From Bettongia penicillata ogilbyi (Eukaryota > Chordata > Mammalia > Diprotodontia > Potoroidae), in the NCBI GenBank assembly GCA_023548195.1, contig JAJHZJ010000014.1, positions 19,293,718 to 19,357,717 on the forward strand: a stretch of DNA of 64,000 bases, in the 5' to 3' direction. Shown piece after piece: positions 23,013-34,155 of the stretch (position 1 is its first letter; the number at the start of each line of letters is the position of its first letter). A program made the translations under genes and the position numbers. The notes under the pieces were generated by a model that was not told where the DNA came from, did no database searches, and was given only the letters and a program-made list of their open reading frames with translations.

Positions 23013-26000
23013 CCATTACCTTCTTACCTGGTCCTTATGCCAGGATCTAAACTGAGAATCACCCCTGCAACACAATCCATTCAGTATTCTGCAACCAATC
23101 AGCTAGCATATCCTCTTTCTGGGAGTCTCATTTGTCAAATTTTTCCCTCTGCTGGATGGCAACATGGGTGTATTCTAGAAGGTATTCTTTTACAGGTGTA
23201 ATTTTGACTAGCCAGACTCTGACATCTCTTCCAATTCTGCTTTGTATAGAGGCAAATTAGTTTCATATTTTTTTTAACATTTTACTAAATCAATCTGAAA
23301 AGTACTGAGTCCCTGATTTAATTCATCTTTCAAAATATCTGCAGGCTTCTTCAAATGATCTATAATATGGTTATAATAATATTTATCCCAATTATCTACA
23401 TTCCCTCACTGTCTCATCAAACTGTGTATTTTCTTTCTTAAGTTATGGTGAAACATCTTTCCATTTTAATTTTTGCTGCAATTACTGTGAAATCAAGTTT
23501 CAGTAACATAGGTATACAAAATCCTAGTGATCTTGGCTAAATACCAGATGTATAGTGAGTTGGTCCCCTAAACAGGTGAAAATGAAATATACAATATACA
23601 ATGAAAATAAGTATAATGAAGAAAGTGTTTGTATTTCAGTTTCCATTAAAGGTTTTCTAGGGATGGTTTGAGAAGACTATAGAACCTTCCATAATATGAA
23701 AAAACCTTACATTACATTTCGATTTTAGCATAATCATTAGATAGTTTTTTGCCAAACCTTTTGAAATATGATCATTATTGGAAACACTGGGTATGTAATG
23801 ACCTATATGTGGCTTAGTAGTAATTGTTTCATAGGCATCTCAAAATTTTCTGAGAGGCTCCCTAGTAATTAGGGAAATCCAAGTTATATAGTACCCAGAT
23901 CCTCACTTGAAAAAAAATGACTAGAGTAAGGCAATTTGCTTATTCTTGCTTAATTCTAACCCTTTATCAGATGATAAGTTCCCTGACACTGTGAAAGGAA
24001 AACTTCCCAATACTTCACCAAATAGTGAGGAATCACCATCCTACTAATTATTCCAAACAGCTCTCCAAAGTTCAATGCTGAAAGTCTAGAAAGATAAGGA
24101 AAAGATGGATTCCTGCTTTAATCCATTCCATAGAAACAAGATGGTCATGACAGTGTGCAATCTATTCTACTTAGGGAAGACCCTAGTGAAATGACATCAG
24201 TTATAAATTGGTTTTGATATTTACTATTAATTAATTATGTTTAATTATATCTCACACATGGTAGAGTCAAAGAAAAATTCGGCAAGTTATAAGCCATGTC
24301 TCAAGTCACTAGTTATTTACTTAGAATACGTTTAAATTAAATTGCTTCTCTGTCACCTACCTGTGAATAACTGGTAACCATGATAGCCATTTGCAATGAT
24401 ATGGAATTTGCTTTTATCATTATGTCTTTCAGTTTCTGGTTTTACCTATTTTATTAGTTTGAAGTGTAAGACGTGTACCAGTGTCATTTAGTGCCTATTT
24501 TAGGTTGACTAAATATAGATTTTTTAAAAATTATCTTTAAGGTTTAACCAAGAAGGAAGAGATGTTTAGCATTACACAAGAGCATTGGGAAAGAGATTAT
24601 TCTTGCTGTTTTGGAGGAGGGTGGGGCATTAGCAGGAATTCCCAAAGAAAACTTTTTGGCAAAATGATCCTTTTTTACCAAGAGATTTGCTAAATAATTT
24701 TGCCTAATTTTGAGCATTATGATCTTATTATTCTAATTTTTACCTGTGCTAAGTTAGTACTAGAAAGAGCATTGGGCTGACATTCAAATAGATCAATTGA
24801 CTTATCGTGTCTTTTCCATCTCAAATTTTTGTGATTTTGATCTACAAGTACTTTTGGTAATAATTCACTTTTTATCACTGAAATTTTAGCTGCAGACATA
24901 CTCACAACTGGCAAGCCATGATTAAAGACATTATGTATTGAAAACCTTACTCTCTAATTTTTTTCCAATTTACCCTTGAAAATTACCCAATAATGAGTAC
25001 TTGCGTTGAAGTATGGATTGGTTTTCATTTTAAAGTGAAAATGTTGCCGTTGTTTTAAGGCAGCAATCCATCTTGGAGAATACCTGTGAAAGAACTTAAG
25101 AACTTTTGCACGTGAAGGCAAAAATACAGGGACTTGGACAGAGGACATTTCTATTGAAAGAGACAAAATCCACTGTTTAAAATCCCAGTTTGGTCATACT
25201 TTTTGGTACTAGTCAATAAAATCAAGGACCACATATAAACAAAACATTCCATTCAACATTATGTCAACCTTTAACAAAAAGATCATCCATCACTGTAAAT
25301 GAATGTTCTGTGCACCTGTTTAAGCTGATGTGCATTCTTTCAAGTTGTTTTTTTTTAACCTTGTGTCTGTTAGAGCTACACGTGACCTTATTCTATTTGT
25401 GTGGGAAGCAGCTTTCTAAATTTCACCATAATAAATTGTATCACACTGCATCTGTGAGTTGAAAGTGCATTTATGTGTTTTCTCTTCTCTAATACTGACA
25501 CATTTATATCTTTTCCATGTCTGCTTATTTAACTATGACAGTGACAAAATAAAAATTTATTCATATGATTTCACCTAAAAAACACAGAGGTCAAAATTAT
25601 GATGCCCATTAAAGAAAATCTAATAAAAACTTCTCATACAAATTGTGCAAAATAAAAGATATTTATTGCATGGCTTAACAAGTTTAGTAATGTATACTAT
25701 ATTTCATCCCACCCAATAACATCAAACTAATGAAGTTAGTTTTATATATATTTTTAGAATCAGCATGATTTCTGTAGATAGGTACTCTTAAGCCTCTGTC
25801 CTCCCTATCCTTATTGTATATCTTAGGGAAAACTATTATACTTATCTATATATACAATTAAACCCCAAATCATTATCAATCAGAAATTTTTAAAACATTT
25901 TTTTGCCTAAATTTCTCCAAGAACCTTAACAATATTAGCTCACTAATTATTGTAGGTAGACATTTCTTGACTTTTTTGTAGGTTTGCTGGGGTATGGGGA

Positions 26001-26349
26001 GCAGGGGAGGTGATGATTGTTGAAAAAGAGGATTCTGTAGCTATTATTTCTTCAGTCTGAGGAAATCTTGGTGTGGAAACTCCAAAATAAGATTCATGTC
26101 CTTAACTAATAGCTTTGGAGAACTGCCTAGAATCACTGAACTGAAATATTAAGTGACTTCTGAAAGAGAGACAATGGACTGGATATGTAGATTGAAACAC
26201 ATTTTTGGACAGAGGCAATATGGGCATGTTTTGGCTTGCCCTTAAATATTCGTTATAAATATTTTGCTTTTCTTCCTTTTTTTCATGTATTTGTGGGAGG
26301 AGGGTGAGTGAAAAATAAAGCACTGATCATTCCAAAAAAAAAAAAGAAA
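23013..26349. other. 3.3-kb block with no recognised repeat
   Basis: I cannot assign this to a known family. The minus-strand frames 24954-25166 and 24717-24914 lie near each other in different frames and have non-repetitive, charged compositions (for example 'RWIAALKQRQHFHFKMK' and 'LLPKVLVDQNHKNLRWKR'). They could be remnants of an old retroelement or pseudogene, or chance. No splice-bounded exon is evident. Confidence 0.35.
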
Positions 26350-26468
26350 GAAAGAAACTGAGCATTTTAAGTTAAGGGTCATGCCCATGATCACATAGTG
26401 AGTATATTGTTTGAATTTGGGTCTTCCTGACTATGATGTCAGTCCTCTATCCATCAAGCCATACATTT
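26350..26468 (-). mobile_element. MIR-type SINE
   Basis: Plus strand 'aaactgagcattttaagtta', 'gggtcatgcccatgatcaca' and 'ttgaatttgggtcttcctga' through 'ctctatccatcaagccatac' is a reverse-complement SINE, preceded by an A-rich run at 26335-26345. Confidence 0.7.
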
Positions 26469-26639
26469 CTCATTATTACACATGGAAAAAGTAAGGATGA
26501 GCTCACATTACATAGCTGCTACATGACTATGTAATATAACAGGTTAACATTCACTTGTTCAATGGATATTTGATTTTACAACATCATTTTGGGAGTAAAG
26601 GAGAGATGTGAAATAAAGTGAAAGTGATAAAAATGAAAT

Positions 26640-27090
26640 TGCTTTCACAGAATCATAAAATTTGAGAATCAAAAGGGACCTCAACGGCCATTCATACATA
26701 AAAGGAATCCACATTATAACATAATCAATAAGTAATCATTTAGTCTTTACTTAAAGACCTCCAAGGAGGAATAATTCACTAATTCTCAAGGCTACTCATT
26801 CTACTTTTAGGAAACTCTAATAATTGAAGGGAAAATATTAAATACCAAGCCTACATTGGCCTATTTGCTACTTGCATCTACAGTTTCTAGTTCTGCCCTC
26901 TGGGGACCAATGAAAGAATTCTAATTCCTCTTCCATATGACAAAGCTTCAAATAATGTCCTCCTGAGTTTTCTCCAGATTAACATTCCCAGTACCTTCAA
27001 CTGGCCTCCATGTGACATGGACTTAATGTCCTTCACCATCCTGATTGCCCAGCTCTGGACACTGTCCAGATTTTTTACCATGAGTCTCAA
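26640..27090 (-). mobile_element. CR1/L3-type LINE fragment, 3' portion (left half)
   Basis: Starts with 'agaatcataaaatttgagaa', the reverse complement of the CR1 3' end ('...attctatgattct'). It continues with the CR1 3' UTR/ORF2-end wording: 'agggacctcaacggccattc', 'gacctccaaggaggaataat', 'tgtcctcctgagttttctcc', and 'attgcccagctctggacact' ending near 'gtccag' at 27064-27069. Homology resumes at about 29800, so an L2 has split the element. The minus-strand frame 26887-27090 is in the right zone but too broken to be functional. Confidence 0.75.
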
Positions 27091-28590
27091 ACTGTGTTGT
27101 CAGTCAGTCAATATTCATTTGTGAAGAGAGACATTGTTCTCAGCACCAGGGATACAAAGAAGGCAAAAGATAGTCCTTTTTCTCAAGGAGCTCACAATCT
27201 AATGGGAAAGAAAATGTGTAAATAACTATATAGAAACAATATACGTAGAAGATAAGCTGGAAATAATCAACAGAGGGAACACGCTAACATTAAAGGGGAA
27301 TTAGGAAGGGCTTTTTGGAGAAGACGAGCTTTTAGCTGGGGCTTAAAGAAACTCAAGGAAGCCAAGAAGCCGAAATGAGAGAAGACCGAATTCCAGACAT
27401 GGAGGACAGCCAATGAAAATGTCCAGCATTGACAGATAGGATCTTTTATTTGAGGAACAGCTCAAACAAATATAGCTAGAATACTGAGTGTTTGGGGAGG
27501 TTGGGGGATAAAAGAGGGGGCAGAAAAATATAAGAAGACTAGAAAGGGAGTAGGATGTGAGGTTGCAAAAAAAGCTTTAAATGTCAAATAAAACATGTTA
27601 TATTCAATCCTAAAGGTGATGGGGTGGTCACTAGAGTTTGTTGAATGGGGAGTGACATGATCAGACCTTTGCTTTAAGATCAATTTGACAGTGAAGTGAA
27701 AGAACTAGAGTGAAAAGAATTAAAGCAAGGAGACTAATTAGAAGGCTATTGCAATTGTCTAGGTGAGAAAAGATAAGGGTCTCCACCAGAGGGGTAGTAA
27801 CATCAAAAGAGATAAAGAGGCATACATGAGAGGTATTGCAAAGGGCAAATCAATAGGATTCTGCAACAGATTGGATATGGAGATGACAAAAGTGAGGATT
27901 CAAGGATGATAACTATGCAGCTAGGAAGACAGGCTAATAATTTTCTCAATGGTGACAGAAAAAATTAGGAAGAGGATAAAATTTAAGGGAAAACATAATG
28001 AGTTCAGTTTTAGAGATATTAAGTTTAATAAGTCTATGAGACATCTAGTTCAAGATTTCTAATAGGTAGCTGAAGATATGAAACTAGAAGTCAGGAGAGA
28101 AATTAGGACTGAATAAATAGATCTGAGGATCATTTTCATAGAGATAATGGAACCTTTGACAGCTCATGAGATTACCAAATGAAATAGCATATAGGGAAAA
28201 GAGAAGAGGGTCTAGGGCAGAGCACTGTTAACAGAAATGGAGGAAATTTCAGCAAAGAACACAGAGAAGGTGCAATTAGAAAGGTAAAAGACCAGAATAA
28301 TGTCAGAGAAATCTAGAAAAAAGACAGTATCAAAGAGTAAAAATGTGATTAACAGTGTAAAAGGCTTCAGAGAAGCCAAAAAGAAAGATGCTTGGGAAAA
28401 TGACTTTAGGTTTTACAATAAAGAGATCATTGATAACTTTGGAGGGAGTAGTTTCACTTGAATGATGAGAAGTCAGACTAAGAGAGTTTGAGAAGACAGT
28501 ATGAGTAAAGCAATTGAAAGGACTGATCATATATGGCCTTTTCAAGGAGTTTAGCCACCAAAGGGAAGAGGCACATAGGATGATAGTGGG

Positions 28591-28633
28591 GGTGGATGGA
28601 TGGATGGATGGATGGATGAAGGAAGGAAGGAAA
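28591..28633. repeat. (GGAT)n/(GGAA)n microsatellite
   Basis: Tetranucleotide run inside the L2 RT region; makes 'HPSI' repeats in the minus frame. A later expansion, not part of L2. Confidence 0.95.
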
Positions 28634-29394
28634 GATTTTTTGAGGATGTAAGAGAATATTTGTAGGTAGGTGGAAGAATCCAGTAGACAAAGAGAAACTG
28701 CTGATAATTAAGAGAGTGGAGATGATAAAAGGGGCAATCTACTAGAGACAAGATGAAATGCTTGTATATGTAGAGAGGTTTGTTTTGGCAAAGAGAAAGG
28801 CTACTTCTTCACATGATACCCAGGTAAAAGAGATGTTAAGGTAAAATGATAGGGTAAGAGTGATTTGAAATGTGAAAGAGGGGAAAAATGAAGCTCAGTA
28901 AATGAGGTCAATGCTTTTAGTAAAATATGAAGTAAGATGTCCAGTTGAGAGGGTGGGTGTGAAAAGGAACTATGGGAGGTTTGAGAGGAAATGAAACGAC
29001 TGTGGTAAGCTGGGATAGTGAGTCAATTAGGGAAATACAGTGAGGCCCCTGTTGAGGTCATGTAATTTAAGTGTAGTGGACTCAGTCAGCATTTTGTGAA
29101 TTGCTGCACTTTTCATTCAGTTGCATGTGAAAGTGATCCAAGACTGACACTTGAAAACAGAATTGACAGTAGGACACTGGACAAAAGGATTCAAGGGAAC
29201 AGAAAGCGTATTGAGGTGAAGTAATTCATTAAGGGGTCTAAATGGCAAAAAGAGGAGAGTATAAGTAGTACAAGAGTTTTAAAGAAATTCAGGTCATGGT
29301 AAGGATGAGTTATACAATTTGGAGTTGTAAAGCAGAAAGAGAGGTTAAATGACAACAAACTGTGATCAGGTAAGGAGTATAAAGAAAGGGAATG

Positions 29395-29605
29395 ATAATC
29401 ATCAGGCACTGTGCTAAGCACTTTTACAAATACCTCATTTTAACCTCACAACAACCCTGTGAAATCAATGTCCCCGCCTTACAGTTAAGGAAAAATAGAA
29501 GTGAAGTGATTCACCCAGAATCAGTAAGTATCTTAGGCTGGATTTTTACCTATCTTCCACGGACACTACTCTATCCATTCTGTCACCAGCTGCCTCTGAA
29601 AGGGA
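29395..29605 (-). mobile_element. MIR-type SINE inside the L2
   Basis: Plus strand 'caggcactgtgctaagcact' at 29404-29423, 'acctcacaacaaccctgtga' at 29444-29463, 'gtgaagtgattcacccagaa', and 'actctatccattctgtcacc' is a full-length reverse-complement MIR-like SINE. L2-like sequence appears to resume after it. Confidence 0.75.
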
Positions 29606-29794
29606 GTTCCAGAGTTCGTGAATATGGAAGTGAAATGTTTATGGATGATGGCAAGGTGGGATAGAGGAGTGGATTATGGCAAGTGAATAAGTTGAGAAAC
29701 AAAGAGGTGAGAATGCCTGATGGAATATGTTGAAGTGTCCTGGCATGAGGGCAAGAGAAGGGGAAGAAAGACTGAGTCAGGTAGTAAAATCTTT

Positions 29795-29945
29795 AAAGAA
29801 AGAAAGGGAATGTCCAGAACTGAACACAACACCCTTAATGGGGATCTGATGAGGGCAGAGTACAATGAGACTATCACCTCTCTATTTATGCCTCTAAATG
29901 AAATCTAAGATTGCATTAGGGGGTGGATTTTGCTTTTAGGGGTTT
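29795..29945 (-). mobile_element. CR1/L3-type LINE fragment (right half of split element)
   Basis: 'gtccagaactgaacacaaca' at about 29813-29832, 'gagggcagagtacaatgaga' at 29851-29870, and 'taagattgcattagg' continue the CR1/L3 text broken off at 27069-27090. Together the halves bracket the L2. Confidence 0.72.
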
Positions 29946-31735
29946 TGGAGGGTTTCTTGGATACTTCCTTACAAGACTGACTAGTATGGACTGAATAGTT
30001 CCACTGAAACCACCAATTTTCATGAAACATTTTAAAACTGATCAATGATATCAAATCTCCTAATTTGGAGTTCAGCAGTTCATGAAATATAAGTCAAAAG
30101 TAGTCCATGCGGTGATTGTTAGTGGCACAGATCCTGGCATTGCGAAAAGAGATATTCTTGAACACCAAGATTTGTCCAGCACAAAATTTCATATTAGTTT
30201 ACAGCTCTCCTTCTTCCCTACTACATTTGTACTTGCTTCTTATTCTTTATTCTAATATTCTGCACCTGTTAAAAATTCTGCTAAGATATTAAATAAAAAC
30301 TAAATCTTGAGGCTTAAAGATGTAAAAAATGAATTGTCTCAAGAAGATTTGCATTTTAATAAAGAATAAATAAAGTCTGTTCTCTGATACCCAGGGCAGA
30401 ATCATAAGGTTGGTCCCGACAGGTGAGATCTTGCCTCTTTGTCCTTTCCATTCTCAGTTTCTGCTCTGGGACTACTGGCACCTAGACAAATAAATAGTCT
30501 AAGGCTAGAAGAAAAAAGATTCTCTCTGCATCCATCACTCTCCTCACTTCTGAGGAAATAACTGAGATTACTAGAAAGGTTGCCAAGTTCTGGTCAAAAC
30601 TGACATATATAGGTAGATTCCCTATTCAGCAGAGTTTGTAATTACATACAAATCTCAGCAAAAATGAGATAAATTGCGACAGTGTACAAAGGAAGCATTA
30701 CTGATTTTTAAAAGTTGTTTTAAATTTGTTTCCATAAGCATATTTAGCTGCTTAAAAACAATATTTAAAAAATAAACAATTCAATTCAACAAATATTTAT
30801 GAAGTTCTTAGTATAGGCTTACTATATGCAAGGAATTGTATTATGCATGAATTATGGGGAGAAATTTTTAAATGTCAGAGTCCTTGGGAAAGTGTTGAAA
30901 AGAAAAATCATATTCTTTAACTACATTTCTCTACTATAAATGCAATTCAATATAATTGGACATATTTTAAATAGCATTTAAATGGTCTTAAAATATTGCA
31001 TTGATCATGTTGGGGATTTATATATATTCGCATACATGCATATATATCTCATATAACTATAGAAAATAATTAAGATAATATTATGAAAAACATTTAAATA
31101 CTTTTAAGAATATAGTACATTGTGTATTCTTCATAATCCTGATGCTTATTAGTTTGAAATGCATTGTAAATCAAACTGTTGAAGGTTCAATCTTGTTTAT
31201 CATAGAAATAATGCCTTAATGGAGAATTATTCTAATAACCAGTTTTGTATAAAGGTTTTCATAAGTACAATCTTTAATAAACTATAAATAACAAAGTGGT
31301 ATTAAGATTTCTAAGAGTATATAAGCTGACCTTAGAGGACAATATAATGGTAAATACTATCAAAGTTGTATTTAATATCATATGTATGTACACACACACA
31401 CACACATGCACACACACAATACTTGGCTTCCTAATTTTCACCTTATTTTTACTGCAATGAATTGGTAGATAAAAGTTCCTCATCAACGATACAGAATCTT
31501 AAGGTTATCTTTTGGGAGATTTTTATATCTTGAAGAATGCTTTTGGGTAGAAAGGGCCAAATAATAAACTAAAGAAGTTTATCAAGGGAAGTTTACATTG
31601 CTGATTTATTTTTTCTCAAAGCAAACATTCTGTTAGGAACCACAAAAATTTGAGATCAAGTTACTGGTCATTCTGTTGTCTTTCAAAAAGGAAATCTTTT
31701 GTTTTTTCTTGAACTGACATATCATCACTAGCAGC
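29946..31735. other. mostly unresolved; L2 tail scrap and a CA run
   Basis: 30775-30850 ('caacaaatatttatgaagtt' and following) resembles an L2 3' end on the minus strand. 31389-31419 is a (CA)n run. The rest is AT-rich without recognised content. Confidence 0.45.
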
Positions 31736-31739
31736 TTCC

Positions 31740-32000
31740 CCTTGCTGTTTGAAGTCATGCAGAATGATAGAACCAATTCACAACTCCACCTATTTTCCAA
31801 TATTTGCAATTTGTATTTTTTATCACTTTTAGCAATGTACTGTTTGAGGTAGAACCCCAAGATGGCTTTAATTGAACATTTCTCTACTAGTGATTTAGTA
31901 CATTTTTTTTATATGACTGTTGATAGTTTGAATTTCTTCTTTTGAGAACTACTTGTTCATATCTTTTGACTATTAACTGGGAAATCATCTAAGTACTTAA
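31740..32000 (-). mobile_element. LINE-1 ORF2 C-terminal fragment
   Basis: Plus strand 'aaccaattcacaactccacc' at 31772-31791, 'tttctctactagtgatttag' at 31879-31898, and 'tgagaactacttgttcatat' at 31944-31963 are reverse complement of the L1 ORF2 C-terminal region. It covers the same L1 segment as 33180-33640, so it is a separate copy, with an internal deletion. Confidence 0.72.
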
Positions 32001-32024
32001 AGAAAAAGTTAATTGAATTACTGA

Positions 32025-32720
32025 AAGATAATCATTCAATATTTATTAAGCATTCCATATATGTCATATGCAAAGAAAAAGAAAAAAACTCTACCCTCAA
32101 AGAACTTACAGAATACTGGAAGAGAAAACATGTACCTATACAAGAATAAAATAAAAATTAATAATAAATAAAAATACACATTAGAAGGAAGGACCCTAGC
32201 AGTTGGAATGATGCAGAAAGGTTTCATGTAGAACTTGGCAATTGAGCTGCCTTGAAGGACAGGAAGAATTCTGAGGCAGAGGTGCAGAGGGAGGACATGC
32301 CACACAGGGTCAGTCAATGCAGACGTAGTCAGGAGCTACTGTGTGCTGAGTGGCTTTGGAGTGAAGGAAAAAGGAGTAATGAATATGTAATAAAACTGGA
32401 AAATATGTTGCTGCCAACTTGTGAAGGCTATTAAAAGCTAGGGTTTATATTTGATTTCAACATCAATAATCACAGGAGTTTATTAAGTAGGGGAGTGTAA
32501 TGGTCAGATCCACAGTTAAAGAAAATAACTTTGGCACCTAGACAGTGGAAGAATTAAAATATGCACTAAAATACTCCAGGTGAAAGGTGATAATGACACA
32601 AACTAAGGGAGTGACTGGGTATAAGCAGAAAAGGGGCTCAATGTAAGAAACTTTGTGGATTTAAAAACAAAAAGATTTAGAGAAATGATTGGATATAAAT
32701 AAATCTGCACTCTAGCTGAA
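32025..32720 (-). mobile_element. LINE-2 3' part
   Basis: Reverse-complement L2 with tail 'aatatttattaagcattcca' at 32038-32057, 'aagaacttacagaatactgg', 'ctgccttgaaggacaggaag', 'ggagtgtaatggtcagatcc' at 32491-32510, and 'actccaggtgaaaggtgata'. It lies between two L1 fragments. 5'-truncated; no coding frame. Confidence 0.8.
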
Positions 32721-32734
32721 AGTGGATAGTGCAT

Positions 32735-34155
32735 TTCATCACGACTCCTTTGGAATTTTGGTTAGTGGTTGCATTGACATGAGTTTCTATATCTTTCAAG
32801 TTAATTATATTTAACACTACTGGTGTTACATAAATATAAAGTTTTTCCTGGTTCTGCTCACTTGACTTTGCAACAGTTCATGAAAGTCTTTCCTAGGTCT
32901 TTATGAAACTATCTCCACTATCATTTCATATAGCACAAGAGTATTCCATCACTTTCATACACCATAACTTGATGAGCCATTCCCTAATTGATGGGCATCA
33001 CCTCAGTTTCTAATTCTTTATCACTTTAAAAAAAAGGCTGGTAGTAATATTAGCATCATACATATGAGTCCTTTTCCTATTTTTTTGACCACTTAGGGGT
33101 ATAGACTGAGAAGAGATATTGTTGAGTCGATATGAATCATAGTTTGGATCATAGTTCCAAATTGCTTTGCAGAAGTGTTAAACCAGTTCACAGCTCCACC
33201 AGCACAGCATTAAAGTACCTGTTTTCCCACAACCCCTCCAGCATTTGTTATTTTCTGTTTTTATCAATTTAGCCAATCTAATGAGTGTGAGGTGATACCT
33301 CAGAGAAGTTTTAGTTTGCATTTCTCTAATTATTAGTGATTTACAGCAATGATATCAAACAAATTGAAACAGGAGTCAATAAATTATACATGAGGATCGC
33401 TGTGGGTCATATATTTGCTTAGAAAACAATACATTAACATCTAAAATCTATGTTTCCAAACTACATTTTTATCTGATTCAGTCTGAATTCAGGAGAGTTT
33501 TGGGTTGCATGAAGCCCATGGTCCATGTGTTTGATATCTCTGCTTTAGAACATTTTTAATGTAGTTATTGATAGCTCAGATCTCTTCCTGTGAAAATCAC
33601 CTATTTATATCTGTTGCCCATTTATTAATTGAGAAATGACTCTTATTCTTATAAATATGACTCAGTTTCCTATATATCTTAGGAATGGGATCTTTATCAG
33701 AGAAATTTGATGCAAAATCTTTTCCTGATTTCATGCTAGTCTTCTAATGTTAACTGCATTAGTTTGTGCATTTTAAAAAAAAGATTTATGTAATCAAAAT
33801 TGCCCATTTTACCTCCTATGAAACTCTCTGTATCATTTGGCCATAAACTCTTCTCCTATCCATAGCTATGACAGGTAATTTCTTCCATATTCCCCATATG
33901 ACTTTAGAATGCCACCATTTTTGTTTAAATTGTGTACCCATTTGGAATGTATCTTGTTATGCAATATGAAATATTGATCTATATCTAGTTTCAGGCAGAA
34001 TACTTTCCAGGGTTTTTTAACAGTTTTTTCTTGACTACTGAATCCTCTCCCCAATAGCTATGATCTTTGGGTTTATCAAACATTAGAATACTGTGTTCAT
34101 TTATTTCTGTATGTTGTATAACTAACCTGCTTCACTAATCAACCTCTCTATTTCT
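32735..34155 (-). mobile_element. LINE-1 ORF2 C-terminal half and 3' UTR (left part of interrupted copy)
   Basis: Minus-strand L1. Plus-strand landmarks: 'ttcctggttctgctcacttg' (32847), 'atgggcatcacctcagtttc' (32992), 'ccagttcacagctccaccag' (33184), 'gtttgcatttctctaattat' (33315), 'aattgcccattttacctcct' (33799), and 'acccatttggaatgtatctt' (33937). The order mirrors the L1 ORF2 C-terminus through the 3' UTR. It is interrupted by a hAT element at 33347-33542 and stops at 34155, resuming at 35511. Heavily mutated. Confidence 0.85.
33347..33542. mobile_element. hAT-like MITE inserted in L1
   Basis: Ends CAATGATATCAAAC and, inverted, CAGAGATATCAAAC match at 12 of 14 positions. Flanks 33339-33346 (ATTTACAG) and 33543-33550 (CTTTAGAA) are diverged copies of the L1 target ATTTAGAA, giving an 8-bp duplication as expected for hAT. 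196 bp, no transposase. Confidence 0.78.

Larger units (their letters stand above)
27095..29790 (-). mobile_element. LINE-2 (CR1 clade) long 5'-truncated copy with reverse-transcriptase remnants
   Basis: Minus strand. The L2 3' end lies at 27095-27200 ('ttgactgactga'-like tail and 'ggagctcacaatctaatggg'). It is followed by 'gagtgacatgatcagacctt', 'tattgcaattgtctaggtga', 'gggtctagggcagagcactg', and then the RT domain. In frame 28330-28545 (minus) residues 56-71 read 'FGFSEAFYTVNHIFTL', aligning with the L2 motif-A region 'LDLSAAFDTVDHSLL'. The catalytic Asp is replaced by Gly, and further Asp residues are lost. Upstream, frame 28478-28690 carries 'PLVAKLLEKAIYDQ', the L2 N-terminal RT block. 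No intact ORF; several frameshifts. About 2.5 kb of L2 after removing an inserted SINE, which is long for L2. Inserted into a CR1/L3 copy. Confidence 0.87.
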
